Positions 44,501 to 51,223 of a DNA stretch of 64,000 bases are shown one piece after another (positions within the stretch are counted from its first letter, which is position 1; each line of letters begins with the position of its first letter). Source of the stretch: Dendrophyllia cribrosa. Taxonomy: Eukaryota > Cnidaria > Anthozoa > Scleractinia > Dendrophylliidae. Under the pieces are notes generated by a model. It searched no databases. It was not told the DNA's origin and worked only from the letters and a program-made list of their open reading frames with translations. The position numbers and the translations under genes are program-made. The stretch spans positions 24,179,770 through 24,243,769 of the forward strand of contig JAJLRJ010000006.1 of assembly GCA_024195265.1 (NCBI GenBank), written 5' to 3'.

Positions 44501-47059
44501 CGAAGTAAAATCGCTTAGATTTCTACTTCATTTACAAAGAAAGACGAAAGGTAAACTACAGTACCGCTCAGAGATAAGCGAACCAAAATTCACGTTAAGA
44601 ATGCGTTATGAACGCATTCGTTTTAACGCGCTCGCGTGTTCAGCTGCGTTAAGCTGCGTTAAACAAACGCGAAATAGTGCGAAATAGTATGTATGAGTTT
44701 GGTTATTGTTCACTGCCATTGATATTTTGTGAAAAGAAGTTAATTGACGTTTCAAAAGACATTACATACCGTATTCTAATGGTTTTCATTCATTCAATCG
44801 ATAAACCGAGCAGCACTGTTTATCGAAAGACAAATTATATCGACCTGCGATGGCACTCGCATAAACAAAACATAACAGTTTAACTAGAACGGATATGGAG
44901 GTTATATTCATTAGGTTATCGGCGATGACTGGATCTGCGACATGTTTCGAACTTTTGTGATCTCTCCGCTGGTTGATCTTTGCCGACTATCATAAAGGCC
45001 GCTTATCTTTCTGAACTTTCGCATGCAAAGAAATAGCTCAACAGTAATCGGCGCGCCATAAAATCTTTTATCACAGATTTCGCCCTTAAAGTAGGAGTAT
45101 TTTGCTGTTTCAATCACATATGTGCACCTGATAGAACCGGAGATAATATATTTTTGTTATTATTGCCGTGACAATTACGACGCTCGCCCGTCACACGCTG
45201 TATCAATCGAAGGGGACTTTTGATGTCTCGTCAACTCCGGCGAACTAAGGCCGTTCACGCAAGGCGACCAAACTTCACTTCGATAGACAGTGTTTGCTGA
45301 ACTCTGTTAACAACTGCAAAGTAGTTTAAAATGGTGCAAATCCGTTCGCTTTTTGTTGTTCATTGTTTTGACCTTCGCTGAATTGCTTTTTAGATGTGTG
45401 CTATAAAAATCGTCACGTGCAAATCAAAAGTAAAAATTTGCATACATGACAGCTGAACTTGCAATGATTGACATATCAGTAACTCCCTCGTGGAACATTT
45501 CAAACACTCGAAAAAACACAAAATCGCAATCGATCTTTAAATTTCGCTTGTCATAGCGTATCGCTTGCGTAAACGAAAACTTCAATCACATTCGCAATCG
45601 ATCTCTTTACGGGAAATTATAAATTACCTTGCTAGTGAATTACAAAACACGGCCATCGAATTCACATGATCTCTAAGAAATTTAGCCTAGCGCATCGCTT
45701 GCGTAAACGGTGTTTGAAGATGCAACCAAGTGAACCATCGATCGCGCTAAAGTTTATGCAAGGCGATCACCAAACGCTTCGATAGACGTTGTTTGCTGAA
45801 CTCTGTTATATTTTTTGAAGTCGCGAGGCGAATTGAGTCACGAAATTGTTTATTTTGTCGCTCTGTTTGAGCGCTTGTTCTTAGCTGTGTAATAATTGTC
45901 ATGATTTTGTTCCCGTTGTTTTGGATTTCGATTCTCGCATTATTGCCGATGTGGCAGTTTCAAAAAAAGGAAAGACTAGTCCTGGTGGACTCGCCTTTTG
46001 TTTTGGATTACAAAAGAAATGTTGGTTATGAATAACAAAGGCTTAACGCGTTAAAGAAAACGCATTCACCCGATGCGTTCAAAATAACGTGAACGCAAGT
46101 TCAAACGCGTTAGGGTAGCATTAAGAACACGAGTGCTATGTTCGCTTATCTCTGAGCGGTACTGTAGCAATAAAAAGGTAAACTAGCAATAAAAAACTAC
46201 AGCGAGGCGAACAGAGAAGCGTGGTTTCATGACTATAAACCATTTGTTTGGGTTTCTTGCAGTTTCGAGTCGCTTCTGATTGGTTGCTGCATAATGGGAA
46301 ATGTCAAAATCAAATCAAAGTGTTCACGGTTTTTGGAAAAGTAACAAAATAATCAGGATAAAAAAAGACTCAGTCTGCACAGTCTGCATGGTCTGCACAG
46401 TCTGCAGTCTGCGTTTTAACATGACCGCCCCCCCCCCCCCCCCCCCCCCCTTTGTTACCCTCTAAAGAGTACATTTGCTATGGTGAAGGTCAGGTATTCG
46501 GCAATATACATATCATTATTATTGTTATAGCCATGTAAGGCAAAATAACAGCATTAAGAGTCTCAGAACAAGTTTGCACCACAAGTACAAGAAAATCAAA
46601 AAGGTATAACAAGTACACTCGACGAGGACCCACCTTGTAGGGGGCCAACACAATTCAAGATACCACCTACAGATGTACATTTGTATCTTATAAGGCTAAT
46701 GGACAAACTTTATTGGCCTAAAGTCCAAGGGCGTTTCATTCCAGGTAGTTGCCATACTGGCAAAAATTGATTAAAACGTTCTTTATAGCCATAAAGTCGC
46801 AAGCCTGGGAAGCAAGCTAACAAGACTAACAAATTTAATGCTCACCTCTTCGAATCTCTCCTGACTCCACGTGTCATCATAACCGCTGTAATTCCCAGGG
46901 AAATCAGTGCTGTGCGTCTGAATAATAAAGGATTAAAAAAATTAGGTATCTGGCTTTTTATTTTTGACTTATGAGTCACGACAAAGGTATCCAGCTTACG
47001 TTAATCACACCGTGTTCTTGCAAACTAACTCTTGTTCGAATCTCTTCCACGGACGCCAT
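23424..47059 (-). CDS. POLR1C: RNA polymerases I and III subunit RPAC1 (13-exon gene, whole span)
   Basis: Coding exons on minus: 47059-47000, 46917-46846, 43134-43027, 42430-42368, 40373-40304, 38356-38237, 37019-36970, 36152-36087, 28497-28431, 27349-27230, 25061-24994, 24700-24652, 23545-23424. Lengths sum to 1,035 nt, 344 residues plus stop, almost the length of the human protein (346). All junctions are GT-AG and phases are continuous. Diagnostic stretches are [32 protein letters not shown] (the alpha/D-L dimerisation signature), [38 protein letters not shown] and [17 protein letters not shown]1 pairs with POLR1D (RPAC2) as the alpha-like heterodimer that nucleates Pol I and Pol III assembly in the nucleus. 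The frame is intact, so the gene looks functional despite heavy intronic transposon load. Confidence 0.96.
23900..24000. repeat. Small inverted repeat (GTGTTCAAC type)
   Basis: GAAATTTCTCTTCTCGTGTT / CTCGTGTTGAACACTCGAAG ATAAATTTC form an imperfect fold around CACTCGGTCGCTGGG. A related single-sided stretch lies at 7523-7560. A G-run of about 20 occurs upstream at about 23666-23687. Confidence 0.5.
24031..24450 (+). repeat. 47-bp minisatellite in POLR1C intron 12
   Basis: Nine copies of a 47-bp unit containing GAGGTAAATACATTTTGAAA, starting at 24040 and every 47 bp to 24416. Copies differ at only a few positions (GGCGC/GGCAC/GGCTC). It lies within the intron between exons 12 and 13. Confidence 0.95.
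24652..24700 (-). CDS. POLR1C: POLR1C exon 12
   Basis: 49-bp exon, residues 289-304 plus one base ([16 protein letters not shown]). Acceptor TTGTTTCAG, donor CATTT|GTAAGT. Confidence 0.93.
24994..25061 (-). CDS. POLR1C: POLR1C exon 11
   Basis: Residues 266-288 ([20 protein letters not shown]...). Acceptor TTTGTTTCAG, donor CACGAG|GTTGGT, ends in phase 0. Confidence 0.95.
25635..25875. repeat. Imperfect inverted repeat in POLR1C intron 10
   Basis: GGGCGCCGGCT and CTGTTGTGATTGG on the left are mirrored by CCAATCACAACAG and AGCCGGCGCC on the right, with the centre near 25750. Arms are diverged; probably an old foldback element. Confidence 0.6.
26567..26727. mobile_element. hAT-like MITE with CAGGGGCGTAGC ends
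   Basis: The left end CAGGGGCGTAGCTA and right end (minus) CAGGAGCGTAGCCA bound 161 bp with an inner GTACGCACG inverted pair. CAGGGGCGTAGC-type ends are common in hAT-derived MITEs. Flanks share only GTAGT, so an 8-bp duplication is not clean. Confidence 0.65.
27230..27349 (-). CDS. POLR1C: POLR1C exon 10
   Basis: Residues 226-265 ([20 protein letters not shown]...). Acceptor TTTACAG, donor GACG|GTATGC, phase 1 in and out. Confidence 0.95.
27585..27765. mobile_element. Foldback MITE in POLR1C intron 9
   Basis: GCAGTCCCTCTTTCCCGGCT then AGCTTAGTCCATCGAGCGAG on the left pair with CTCGCTCGACGGACTAAGCT and GGGAAAGCGGGACTGC on the right. Arms about 38 bp with a few mismatches. Confidence 0.8.
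27825..28022. mobile_element. Pogo/Tigger-like MITE remnant
   Basis: On minus it starts ACAGTCAAGTCTCC and carries CTATAAGATGGACACC and GGTGTCCAGCTTAAATAGAG, resembling the CTCTATTAAGCGGACACC words of pogo/Tigger-derived elements. The ends are eroded, so the family call is tentative. Confidence 0.45.
28431..28497 (-). CDS. POLR1C: POLR1C exon 9
   Basis: Residues 204-225 plus one base ([20 protein letters not shown]), the most conserved motif of the protein. Acceptor TTTTGCAG, donor GTTG|GTATG. A MITE ends only 19 bp upstream of the acceptor. Confidence 0.97.
28516..28692. mobile_element. Pogo/Tigger-type MITE beside POLR1C exon 9
   Basis: Ends CAGTAGAATCCCGATAACTC and (minus) CAGTAGAATCCAGATAACTC, flanked by TA at 28514-28515 and 28693-28694. 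GTTCGAGTTAT words repeat inside. These ends match the well-known pogo/Tigger terminal pattern. The element sits 19 bp from the splice acceptor of exon 9. Confidence 0.8.
29044..29059 (+). repeat. hAT terminal inverted repeat, left
   Basis: CAAGGCTGCTGCCTAA, directly after the GGTCGTGG duplication. A short hairpin GGGAGCCC/GGGCTCC follows at 29070-29089. Confidence 0.93.
29101..29154 (+). repeat. hAT subterminal 21-bp repeats
   Basis: CTAGGAGCCCAAGT(C/T)ACATTT occurs at 29101 and 29122 with a partial third at 29143. Clustered subterminal repeats are typical transposase-binding sites of hAT elements. Confidence 0.85.
29787..34164 (-). CDS. OTU-hAT fusion transposase (two exons)
   Basis: Exon 1 is 34164-34144 (MAAKEEQ, donor CAA|GTAAGT). 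Exon 2 is 33197-29787 after acceptor TTTTTCAG, joining in phase as [15 protein letters not shown]; total 1,143 residues. Residues about 65-250 look like an OTU cysteine protease domain: [12 protein letters not shown] (Asp76, Cys79) and [10 protein letters not shown] (His244). A long Lys/Glu-rich linker (about 280-430) follows, then a TTF/BED-like zinc finger (CGVCPKH 483-489, with [12 protein letters not shown] 514-525). The hAT RNase H fold has IIDGSTD (Asp629), GLGTDG (Asp699) and the CHxxH-like [10 protein letters not shown] (725-734). The C-terminal dimerisation block is [20 protein letters not shown] with Glu1053. The DDE triad is complete. The OTU-like part also resembles the N-terminus of vertnin. 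Its role is unknown; deubiquitinase activity is inference. Confidence 0.93.
34210..34372 (-). repeat. 79-bp tandem duplication upstream of the transposase start
   Basis: A unit containing TTTTCGCGGGAAATGAACGA and ACCGCCTGC.AGGGTCAAAG is repeated with a 79-bp period (CGCGGGAAATG at 34219 and 34298). It lies just 5' of transposase exon 1, where promoter or transposase-binding sites are expected. Confidence 0.85.
35129..35144 (-). repeat. hAT terminal inverted repeat, right
   Basis: TTAGGCAGCAGCCTTG, the reverse complement of the left end, followed by the second GGTCGTGG. Confidence 0.93.
35472..35626. mobile_element. MITE with ATAGGCCTTTATCACGC ends
   Basis: Inverted ends ATAGGCCTTTATCACGC and an inner inverted pair TTTTTGCCCGCCCAACCTCG / CGAGGCTGGGCGGGCAAAAA. 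The TAGGCC start resembles the MITE at 9187-9375, suggesting related TA-target elements. Located in POLR1C intron 8. Confidence 0.85.
36087..36152 (-). CDS. POLR1C: POLR1C exon 8
   Basis: Residues 182-203 ([20 protein letters not shown]...). Acceptor CTTTGTAG, donor GGACAG|GTACTT, phase 0. The following intron (28498-36086) carries the SINE and the 6.1-kb hAT transposon. Confidence 0.95.
36970..37019 (-). CDS. POLR1C: POLR1C exon 7
   Basis: 50-bp exon, residues 165-181 ([17 protein letters not shown]). Acceptor GAATTATAG, donor AAAG|GTAACT, ends in phase 0. Confidence 0.93.
37195..37345 (+). repeat. Diverged copy of the 5.25-kb dispersed repeat
   Basis: TAGTCCATCACAGGATTACC and GCAGTTCTTGTCTATGGA align with GCTAGTCCATCGCAGGGTCA and TTTCTTGTCTAAGA of 5250-5707. 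Confidence 0.5.
37350..38230. other. POLR1C intron 6, no element recognised
   Basis: AT-rich intron sequence with a short GATGATGATGAT tract (38170-38190) and alternating AT near 38015-38030. No coding match. Confidence 0.5.
38237..38356 (-). CDS. POLR1C: POLR1C exon 6
   Basis: Residues 125-164 ([32 protein letters not shown]). Acceptor CCATACAG, donor AAAG|GTGAAA, phase 1 in and out. Belongs to the insert domain of the alpha-like subunit. Confidence 0.95.
38520..38732. mobile_element. Foldback MITE nested in intron 5
   Basis: GAGTAACCT..., CAGAGCAGAATGC and GCAAACCTGTCAAAAACTCA on the left return as TTGAGTTTTTGACAGGTTTG, GCATTCTGCTCGAG and AGGTTACTTC. Arms about 80 bp, imperfect. Confidence 0.8.
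38817..39436. mobile_element. Nonautonomous piggyBac-like element
   Basis: TTAA target duplications (38813-38816 and 39437-39440) flank ends CCCATTGACACCTGA and its complement TCAGGTGTCAATGGG. The TTAA plus CCC start fits piggyBac. The 620-bp interior has no intact protein. Confidence 0.8.
40304..40373 (-). CDS. POLR1C: POLR1C exon 5
   Basis: Residues 102-124 plus one base ([20 protein letters not shown]). Acceptor CCTGTAG, donor GAAG|GTATG, ends in phase 1. Confidence 0.96.
41338..42306 (+). mobile_element. YR retroelement remnant with split direct repeats (Ngaro/PAT-like)
   Basis: Four blocks: A1 41338-41400 (TAAGCTTATCTGAATGCACG...), tyrosine recombinase fragment, B1 41919-42037 (GACTCTATTGATTCAGCTAC...GAGAGTGTGTGATT), A2 42100-42162 (TAAGCTTATCTGAACGTGCA...), B2 42188-42306. 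The order A1-ORF-B1-A2-B2 is the split direct repeat structure of Ngaro/PAT elements of the DIRS order. The reverse transcriptase and RNase H are missing, so this is a deleted or nonautonomous copy. It lies in POLR1C intron 4. Confidence 0.75.
41440..41830 (+). pseudogene. Tyrosine recombinase C-terminal fragment
   Basis: Reads [28 protein letters not shown] and [29 protein letters not shown] (from 41637) is the HxxR motif of DIRS/Ngaro-type recombinases. Soon after WQGD the frame is lost; a neighbouring frame supplies [19 protein letters not shown], the usual continuation, so at least one indel is present. The upstream catalytic Arg region is absent. Confidence 0.75.
42368..42430 (-). CDS. 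POLR1C: POLR1C exon 4
   Basis: Residues 81-101 ([20 protein letters not shown]). Acceptor TTACAG, donor GAG|GTCAGC, phase 0. Confidence 0.96.
42577..42775. mobile_element. Pogo/Tigger-like MITE remnant
   Basis: Starts TTACAGTCAAATTTTCTGAG and contains CAGACACTCTCAGTGGACAG and, to the right, GGGTGTCCGCTTACAGGAGC. This resembles other CAGTCAAA/GGACAC elements in the window. Ends are not exactly defined. Confidence 0.5.
43027..43134 (-). CDS. POLR1C: POLR1C exon 3
   Basis: Residues 45-80, containing the heart of the RNA polymerase D/L-type dimerisation domain ([20 protein letters not shown]). Acceptor CTGTTACAG, donor TGAG|GTGAGC, phase 0. Confidence 0.96.
43821..46426. mobile_element. Long-TIR element inserted in a poly-C tract (2.6 kb)
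   Basis: Inverted arms of about 250 bp start GGTCATGTTAAAACGCAGAC and include reiterated GCAGACTGTGCAGACC words, then GTTACTTTTCCAAAAACC and CAGCAACCAATCAGAAG. Poly-C tracts flank both ends in the same orientation (about 43807-43820 and 46428-46450), consistent with insertion into and duplication of a C-run. It lies in POLR1C intron 2 and carries a nested TA element. No protein is recognised. Confidence 0.8.
44559..46164. mobile_element. Nested TA-target element, 1.6 kb
   Basis: Ends CAGTACCGCTCAGAGATAAG (left) and its complement at the right (46140-46164), flanked by TA. A CAGT start with TA duplication fits pogo/Tigger-like elements. Internally, blocks such as AGACAGTGTTTGCTGAACTC (about 45286) and AGACGTTGTTTGCTGAACTC (about 45783) are direct duplicates about 0.5 kb apart. 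No transposase is recognisable. Confidence 0.75.
46846..46917 (-). CDS. POLR1C: POLR1C exon 2
   Basis: Residues 21-44 ([20 protein letters not shown]...). Acceptor TTATTCAG, donor GAAGAG|GTGAGC, phase 0 both sides. Confidence 0.95.
47000..47059 (-). CDS. POLR1C: POLR1C exon 1
   Basis: Codes residues 1-20 from ATG at 47059-47057 ([20 protein letters not shown]). Donor AAC|GTAAGC, phase 0. The start is the only ATG at this end and aligns with the known N-terminus of the family. Confidence 0.9.
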
Positions 47060-47344
47060 CTTGGACTTGGTCAGACCCAGTCTCCCGCGTACAAAAAGAC
47101 GTGACCAACCATCCTCGTTCCCAGAGCTTTCTCCGCGTTCAAAATGGTGGGTGGCCTGTGGAGAACGCCCATCCGCGGATTACTAGTTGGGGCGAGACGA
47201 AATGAAAATCTGGCAAAAAATCTGCGCTACGAAAGTTTTCGAGAACGGTTCCACGCCCGTTCGATGAAAAACATTGCCGGATTTTGACTTCGTCCCATCC
47301 CAAATACTGCCTCCGAGGATGAAGGCTGCGAAAATGCTCCAAGA

Positions 47345-47650
47345 ATCCCGGAAGGGGGTACTCCTCCAAAATACCTTTTCGGGTATGTGCCGCCCAAGGG
47401 GGTCGTGATTTTGGGACTCCTGATCTAGAACGGGGTATCCATTTTAGAGACGTTTCCTAGAACGGGGTATAATATTTCGAACGCACGAAAGCTTCAGATT
47501 ATCAGCAGCCATTTTTTCTAGAACGGGGTATTAAAAATTGACCTATTTCTAGAACGGGGTATCATTTTGAGTGCAAATTCTTCCTAAAACGGGGTCCAAA
47601 TTTGGCACATGCCCAACCAAAATATACCCGAGTACCCCCTCCCCGGGCCA
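47345..47650. mobile_element. Inverted-ended repeat with CTAGAACGGGGTAT words
   Basis: Left CCGGAAGGGGGTACTCC and right (minus) CCGGGGAGGGGGTACTC form the ends; both continue to CGGGTAT.TG and GGGCA(T)GTGCC-like words. CTAGAACGGGGTAT occurs four times inside, plus a CTAAAACGGGGT variant. It lies upstream of the POLR1C start codon. Confidence 0.65.
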
Positions 47651-48529
47651 AGAATCAAGATCTTCGTTTCGTTTGAACAACGATTACATATTGCAAGAAA
47701 ACAAACACGGCTGCCAATCGTTGGAAATACCGTCGGAAAACGCCATTTCATCGTGGGCCATGTGACAAAATCCACATTAAGAGGAAATTGTATTGTTTAA
47801 ACATAATTTAAGGGTTTCTTTGGCAACATGGGCGCAAGACTTAGTTTGGAGGACAAGCCTTGTGAACGCACGCGTTTAAATTAACAAGAGTTCTTATTGT
47901 GACCAGGGCGTTCCTAGGCTTTTTCTGATTGTAAGCCTTGATGGTTGTGAGTGTCATTGTTAGTCAGGGACTTGAGCGCCGAAGGCACGAACTTTTAGAA
48001 GGGTCCGGGGGCATGCCCTCCTCCCCTGGGAAATTTTTGAAATTGAACTCTCTGAATCGCCATTTCATGCGTTTCCTGGACTGGAAGTGGTTAACCGGGA
48101 AGGTCTTATAACGCATTAATATACTACATAAAGATTACATATTTGAATTGGCAATTATGATAATCATCAGTCTGCAGGTGTCCGTTTTCAGTAGATTCCA
48201 ATGGAACATAGTGTTAAGTGCCGAGCATAATGAGGCTCAACTCTATCTTTGATAAACAAATACAAAACCATCCGATTTATTTACACTTAAGAAAATAATT
48301 ATTTCGCGTAAAAGTACCAAACCCTACACGTCAAACGATGGGACGTAACGTCCGGCCTCCGGCCGTAGAGCGAGTTGTGATCGAGTAATGCTCTTGTAAA
48401 TATGTCTTTCAACAAGTCTACACTAAGTCTACCGTTGGATCGAGCTTTGTAAATCGTACTAATACAACATTTAAAAAAAAGTATTATACAGTCTGAACGG
48501 CCTGTAAGCCCGTGCTTATTTGCTTAAAG

Positions 48530-48905
48530 GCAGGTCCCGGGGGGGGAGGGGGGGGGGGGGGGGTACTCCCTATAATGGGCTATACGGGGATGCTCCGTCC
48601 GAAAGGGGTACCTTTTTGAGGATGGAGGTATATGAAAGGGTCGGGATTTCACGAGTTGAAGTATGTGAAAGGGTAGGAATTTCACGAAGAATAGGAAAGG
48701 GTAGCGAAAACACGAGTTGAAGCATAAAAAAGGTAGGGAAAACTGCAATGTAAGTAATATAAATAGCGCCTTTCAAAATATATCAAACAGACGCACGTAA
48801 AGGCTATATGAAAGGGGTACCATTTTCAATGAAAGGTATATGAAAGGGGTGCCATTTTCAATGAAAGGTATATGAAAGGGGTACCTTTTCTGTCAAAAAC
48901 GGTAT
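48530..48905 (+). repeat. GGGGTACTCC-type repeat with 32-bp tandem units
   Basis: A G-run (about 48539-48562) leads into GGGTACTCCCTATAATGGGC. Further on, TATATGAAAGGGGTACCATT occurs three times with a period of about 32 bp (48808-48890). GGGGTACTCC links it to the element at 47345-47650. Confidence 0.65.
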
Positions 48906-48949
48906 AGGGGAGGCAAGTACGCGCCTTATCATATGACCACTTTTTTGTG

Positions 48950-49390
48950 GGAGGAAAAAGTCGCGGGTTCCTTGTCGGAAGTAAAATCTTGCGCGTTAAG
49001 CAAGAACGCATTACTTTCACTTAGTGTCCATTTAAGGCTTTAACTGATTTTGGATTTATGCCAACTGCTTGACAAAAAGGTAAGATTTTCTCGCTTTTTA
49101 AAACAGATTTTCCTTTCTTTTATACACACTCGAAAATTATAATATAAAGTTATTTACAAAAACAGTCACAGGAAACTTTTGTCGTTATTATAAACGCAAC
49201 TATTTCAACGTCATTTTTTTCTTAGATCATTTGGAACAAACTTTAAACAATGAACCTAACATTAAACGCGCAAAATAATTGTTCTTACCCGAAGGGTTTT
49301 TAATAAAATGTTTATTTTCTTGGTGACACATGCAAAATTCGGTTTTTATGGTCATCTTTATTGGTGTTCTGCGCGTGCGCACCATAAGAT
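48950..49390 (+). repeat. Diverged direct repeat, copy 1
   Basis: Shares ordered words with 52200-52620, for example AAGTCGCG, GGTAAGA.TTT, AAAATTCGGTTT.TATGG. Divergence is high; I report it at low confidence as a possible remnant of terminal repeats or an old duplication. Confidence 0.35.
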
Positions 49391-49587
49391 TCAAGCATGT
49401 GCTCTGGGGACGAAAATGGTGCAATAAACAATCTTGTCCCCAGAATCCGCCCTGGCGTGCGTTTCTCGAAACACCTGAAGACCTTTCTGGTTCGAAAGTG
49501 ATTTTTGAAATTCAATCTTTTTTTTTAATTAGCGGTGAAGTTTTTAGCCCGAAAACCAGTGCAAAGTTGCGCACACGATTTAACACT

Positions 49588-49899
49588 TGTCCTTTCATTC
49601 ACAACACGGACAAAATAACAGGACCCAAACGATCTGTTAAAATCACTGATCGTTTCACATGCACCTCCGTAAATGTTATCTACTGCATAACATATACTTT
49701 ATGCAAAAAGATATACATTGGCGAAACAGGGAGGAGACTAGGCGACCGTTTTCGTGAACATCTTCGAGACGTTGAAAAAAATGACAAAGACACATCCAAA
49801 CCAGTCACGCGACATTTCAATCTATCCAACCATTCCAAACAACACATGACGATTTGCGGCCTTTCCTTACACCAGGGCAACACAGAAAGCCGTAAAAAC
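49588..49899 (+). pseudogene. Penelope-like element GIY-YIG endonuclease, 5' part of split gene
   Basis: Encodes FNTCPFIHNTDKITGPKRS, NVIYCITYTLC, KIYIGETGRRLGDRFREHLR and SKPVTRHFNLSNHSKQHM, the GIY-YIG domain of Penelope-like retroelements (catalytic-region R and H present). The frame is cut by a TAG contributed by the inserted element at 49900. The missing continuation resumes at 51033. No reverse transcriptase is seen upstream. Confidence 0.85.
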
Positions 49900-51032
49900 T
49901 AGCCTGTTCCAGGCGTTCAGATAGTGGGGAAAGCGCGAATAGTTGGGGAAGGCGCGAAGAAAAGCAAGCGAAAAAAATGGGGGGAGACGAGGGAACGCCT
50001 GTAAACAAACTCAACAAAAGGTCCTTCCGCCCACTTTTAGACCGCCAACTCAGTTGTCAATCATATGTCAATTACAACTGGATTAGATTTCCCGGGAAAT
50101 ATGACACTTTCAAGATCCATGTTGGCAAATTCTCTCATATCTCATATCTCGGTCTGCGTTTCGATGACTGATCGATGTGTATGTTCTTCTGCCAGTCCAT
50201 CCTTCAACGTGTTGTAGGTTTTGCCAGAAAAATGTGAAGTGTTCAGGAACTAAAGTTCCGCCTGTCCCTTTTTATTGTAGTTAAAAATAAGGATATTGTT
50301 GGATATTCTGAAGCGGAGAGTTTGGTGTTGGTCGACATTGCTCGCTCGTTAGGCCACGAACTGGATAAAAGTGAACATGATGTTAGCTGCTGAACATTGG
50401 CAAAAACTCATGCCAACATTTCTAAATTATTTTCGGGGGGAACTGGTGAATCGCAGAGAGCGGGGAAGCGACAAACCTACACAAGGTCGCCGACAGGACA
50501 TACTCTCTCAGCGAAGTGTGCGCCAACGGCTGACAGCGCCAGAGAAACGACAACAACTGCGAAATCGCGACGTTCTCTCGCTCTTGCAAGCTCTGATGAG
50601 GACCAAAATTCGCTTGGAGTGGCCCCCATAAACGACGCAATGGCGAAAAAAATGCAGGGAGACGAGGGAACAAGGTTATTCAAGCAATCTTTCTGTTCTT
50701 CGATCGCATCGCGAAGAGATACGATATTCGGGAAGTCTTTGAGTACGTTGTTTACAACGATTTCGATCTCAGCGTGACTCGATGACAGCTGTCTTTCCTC
50801 CGCTATATCGCCTTTCTCATCAGCGCTCGAGTGTTAACAGAAAGTGTCATAATTGACCAATCAGAGGGTATACCGGAATCCGGTATACCGGAACAACCTT
50901 TTGTTAAGTTTGTTGACAGGCGTTCCTTCGCCTCCTCTTCCCAGTCTCCCTGCATTTTTTTCGCTCGCTTTTCTTCGCGCCTTCCCCGACTATTCGCGCT
51001 TTCCCCACTATCTAAACGCCTGGAATAGGCTA
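49900..51032. mobile_element. Long-TIR DNA element (Mutator-like?) with 9-bp target duplication
   Basis: Ends TAGCCTGTTCCAGGCGTTCA (left) and TAGCCTATTCCAGGCGTTTA (right, on minus) begin inverted arms of over 120 bp. Flanking 9-mers CGTAAAAAC (49891-49899) and CGTAAAAAT (51033-51041) match at 8 of 9 bases. Long arms and 9-bp duplications fit Mutator-like elements. The interior (50040-50880) has several short frames but no transposase I recognise, so it is nonautonomous. It interrupts a Penelope-like endonuclease. Confidence 0.8.
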
Positions 51033-51092
51033 CGTAAAAATTTAGAACAAAAATTCATCTTTCAAATCGGCACCCGCTTTTCATTCAACTAA
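51033..51092 (+). pseudogene. Penelope-like endonuclease, 3' part of split gene
   Basis: After the duplicated CGTAAAAAT the frame continues RKNLEQKFIFQIGTRFSFN to a stop, exactly in phase with 49588-49899 if the inserted element and one target copy are ignored. Family members I recall have a few more residues between IGT and RFSFN, so a small deletion is likely. Confidence 0.75.
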
Positions 51093-51185
51093 TTTACATT
51101 TGTTTTTACACGTCACCAAATTTCCACCAATAGCGTAGCTCCACCATCTACTATATAAAACCACACACAACCCCAATTCCTTGAT

Positions 51186-51223
51186 TCGCTCTGACGAAGG
51201 GCTAGCGCTCGAAACGTCAGCTA
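51186..51223 (+). ncRNA. Hammerhead ribozyme motif (Penelope-type)
   Basis: CTGACGA (51191-51197), stem II GGGC (51199-51202) with GCTC (51207-51210) closing loop TAGC, GAAA (51211-51214), then C-GTC with cleavage expected after C51218. Stem I is GCT (51188-51190) with AGC (51219-51221). Stem III is minimal. It lies about 100 bp after the Penelope-type endonuclease stop, and an ACTATATAAAAC TATA-like box sits just upstream (about 51150). Confidence 0.75.

Noticed and set aside
50371..50777. Overlapping frames inside the long-TIR element as its transposase
   Set aside because: No DDE, zinc-finger or MULE motif can be seen, and competing frames on both strands suggest GC-biased chance frames.
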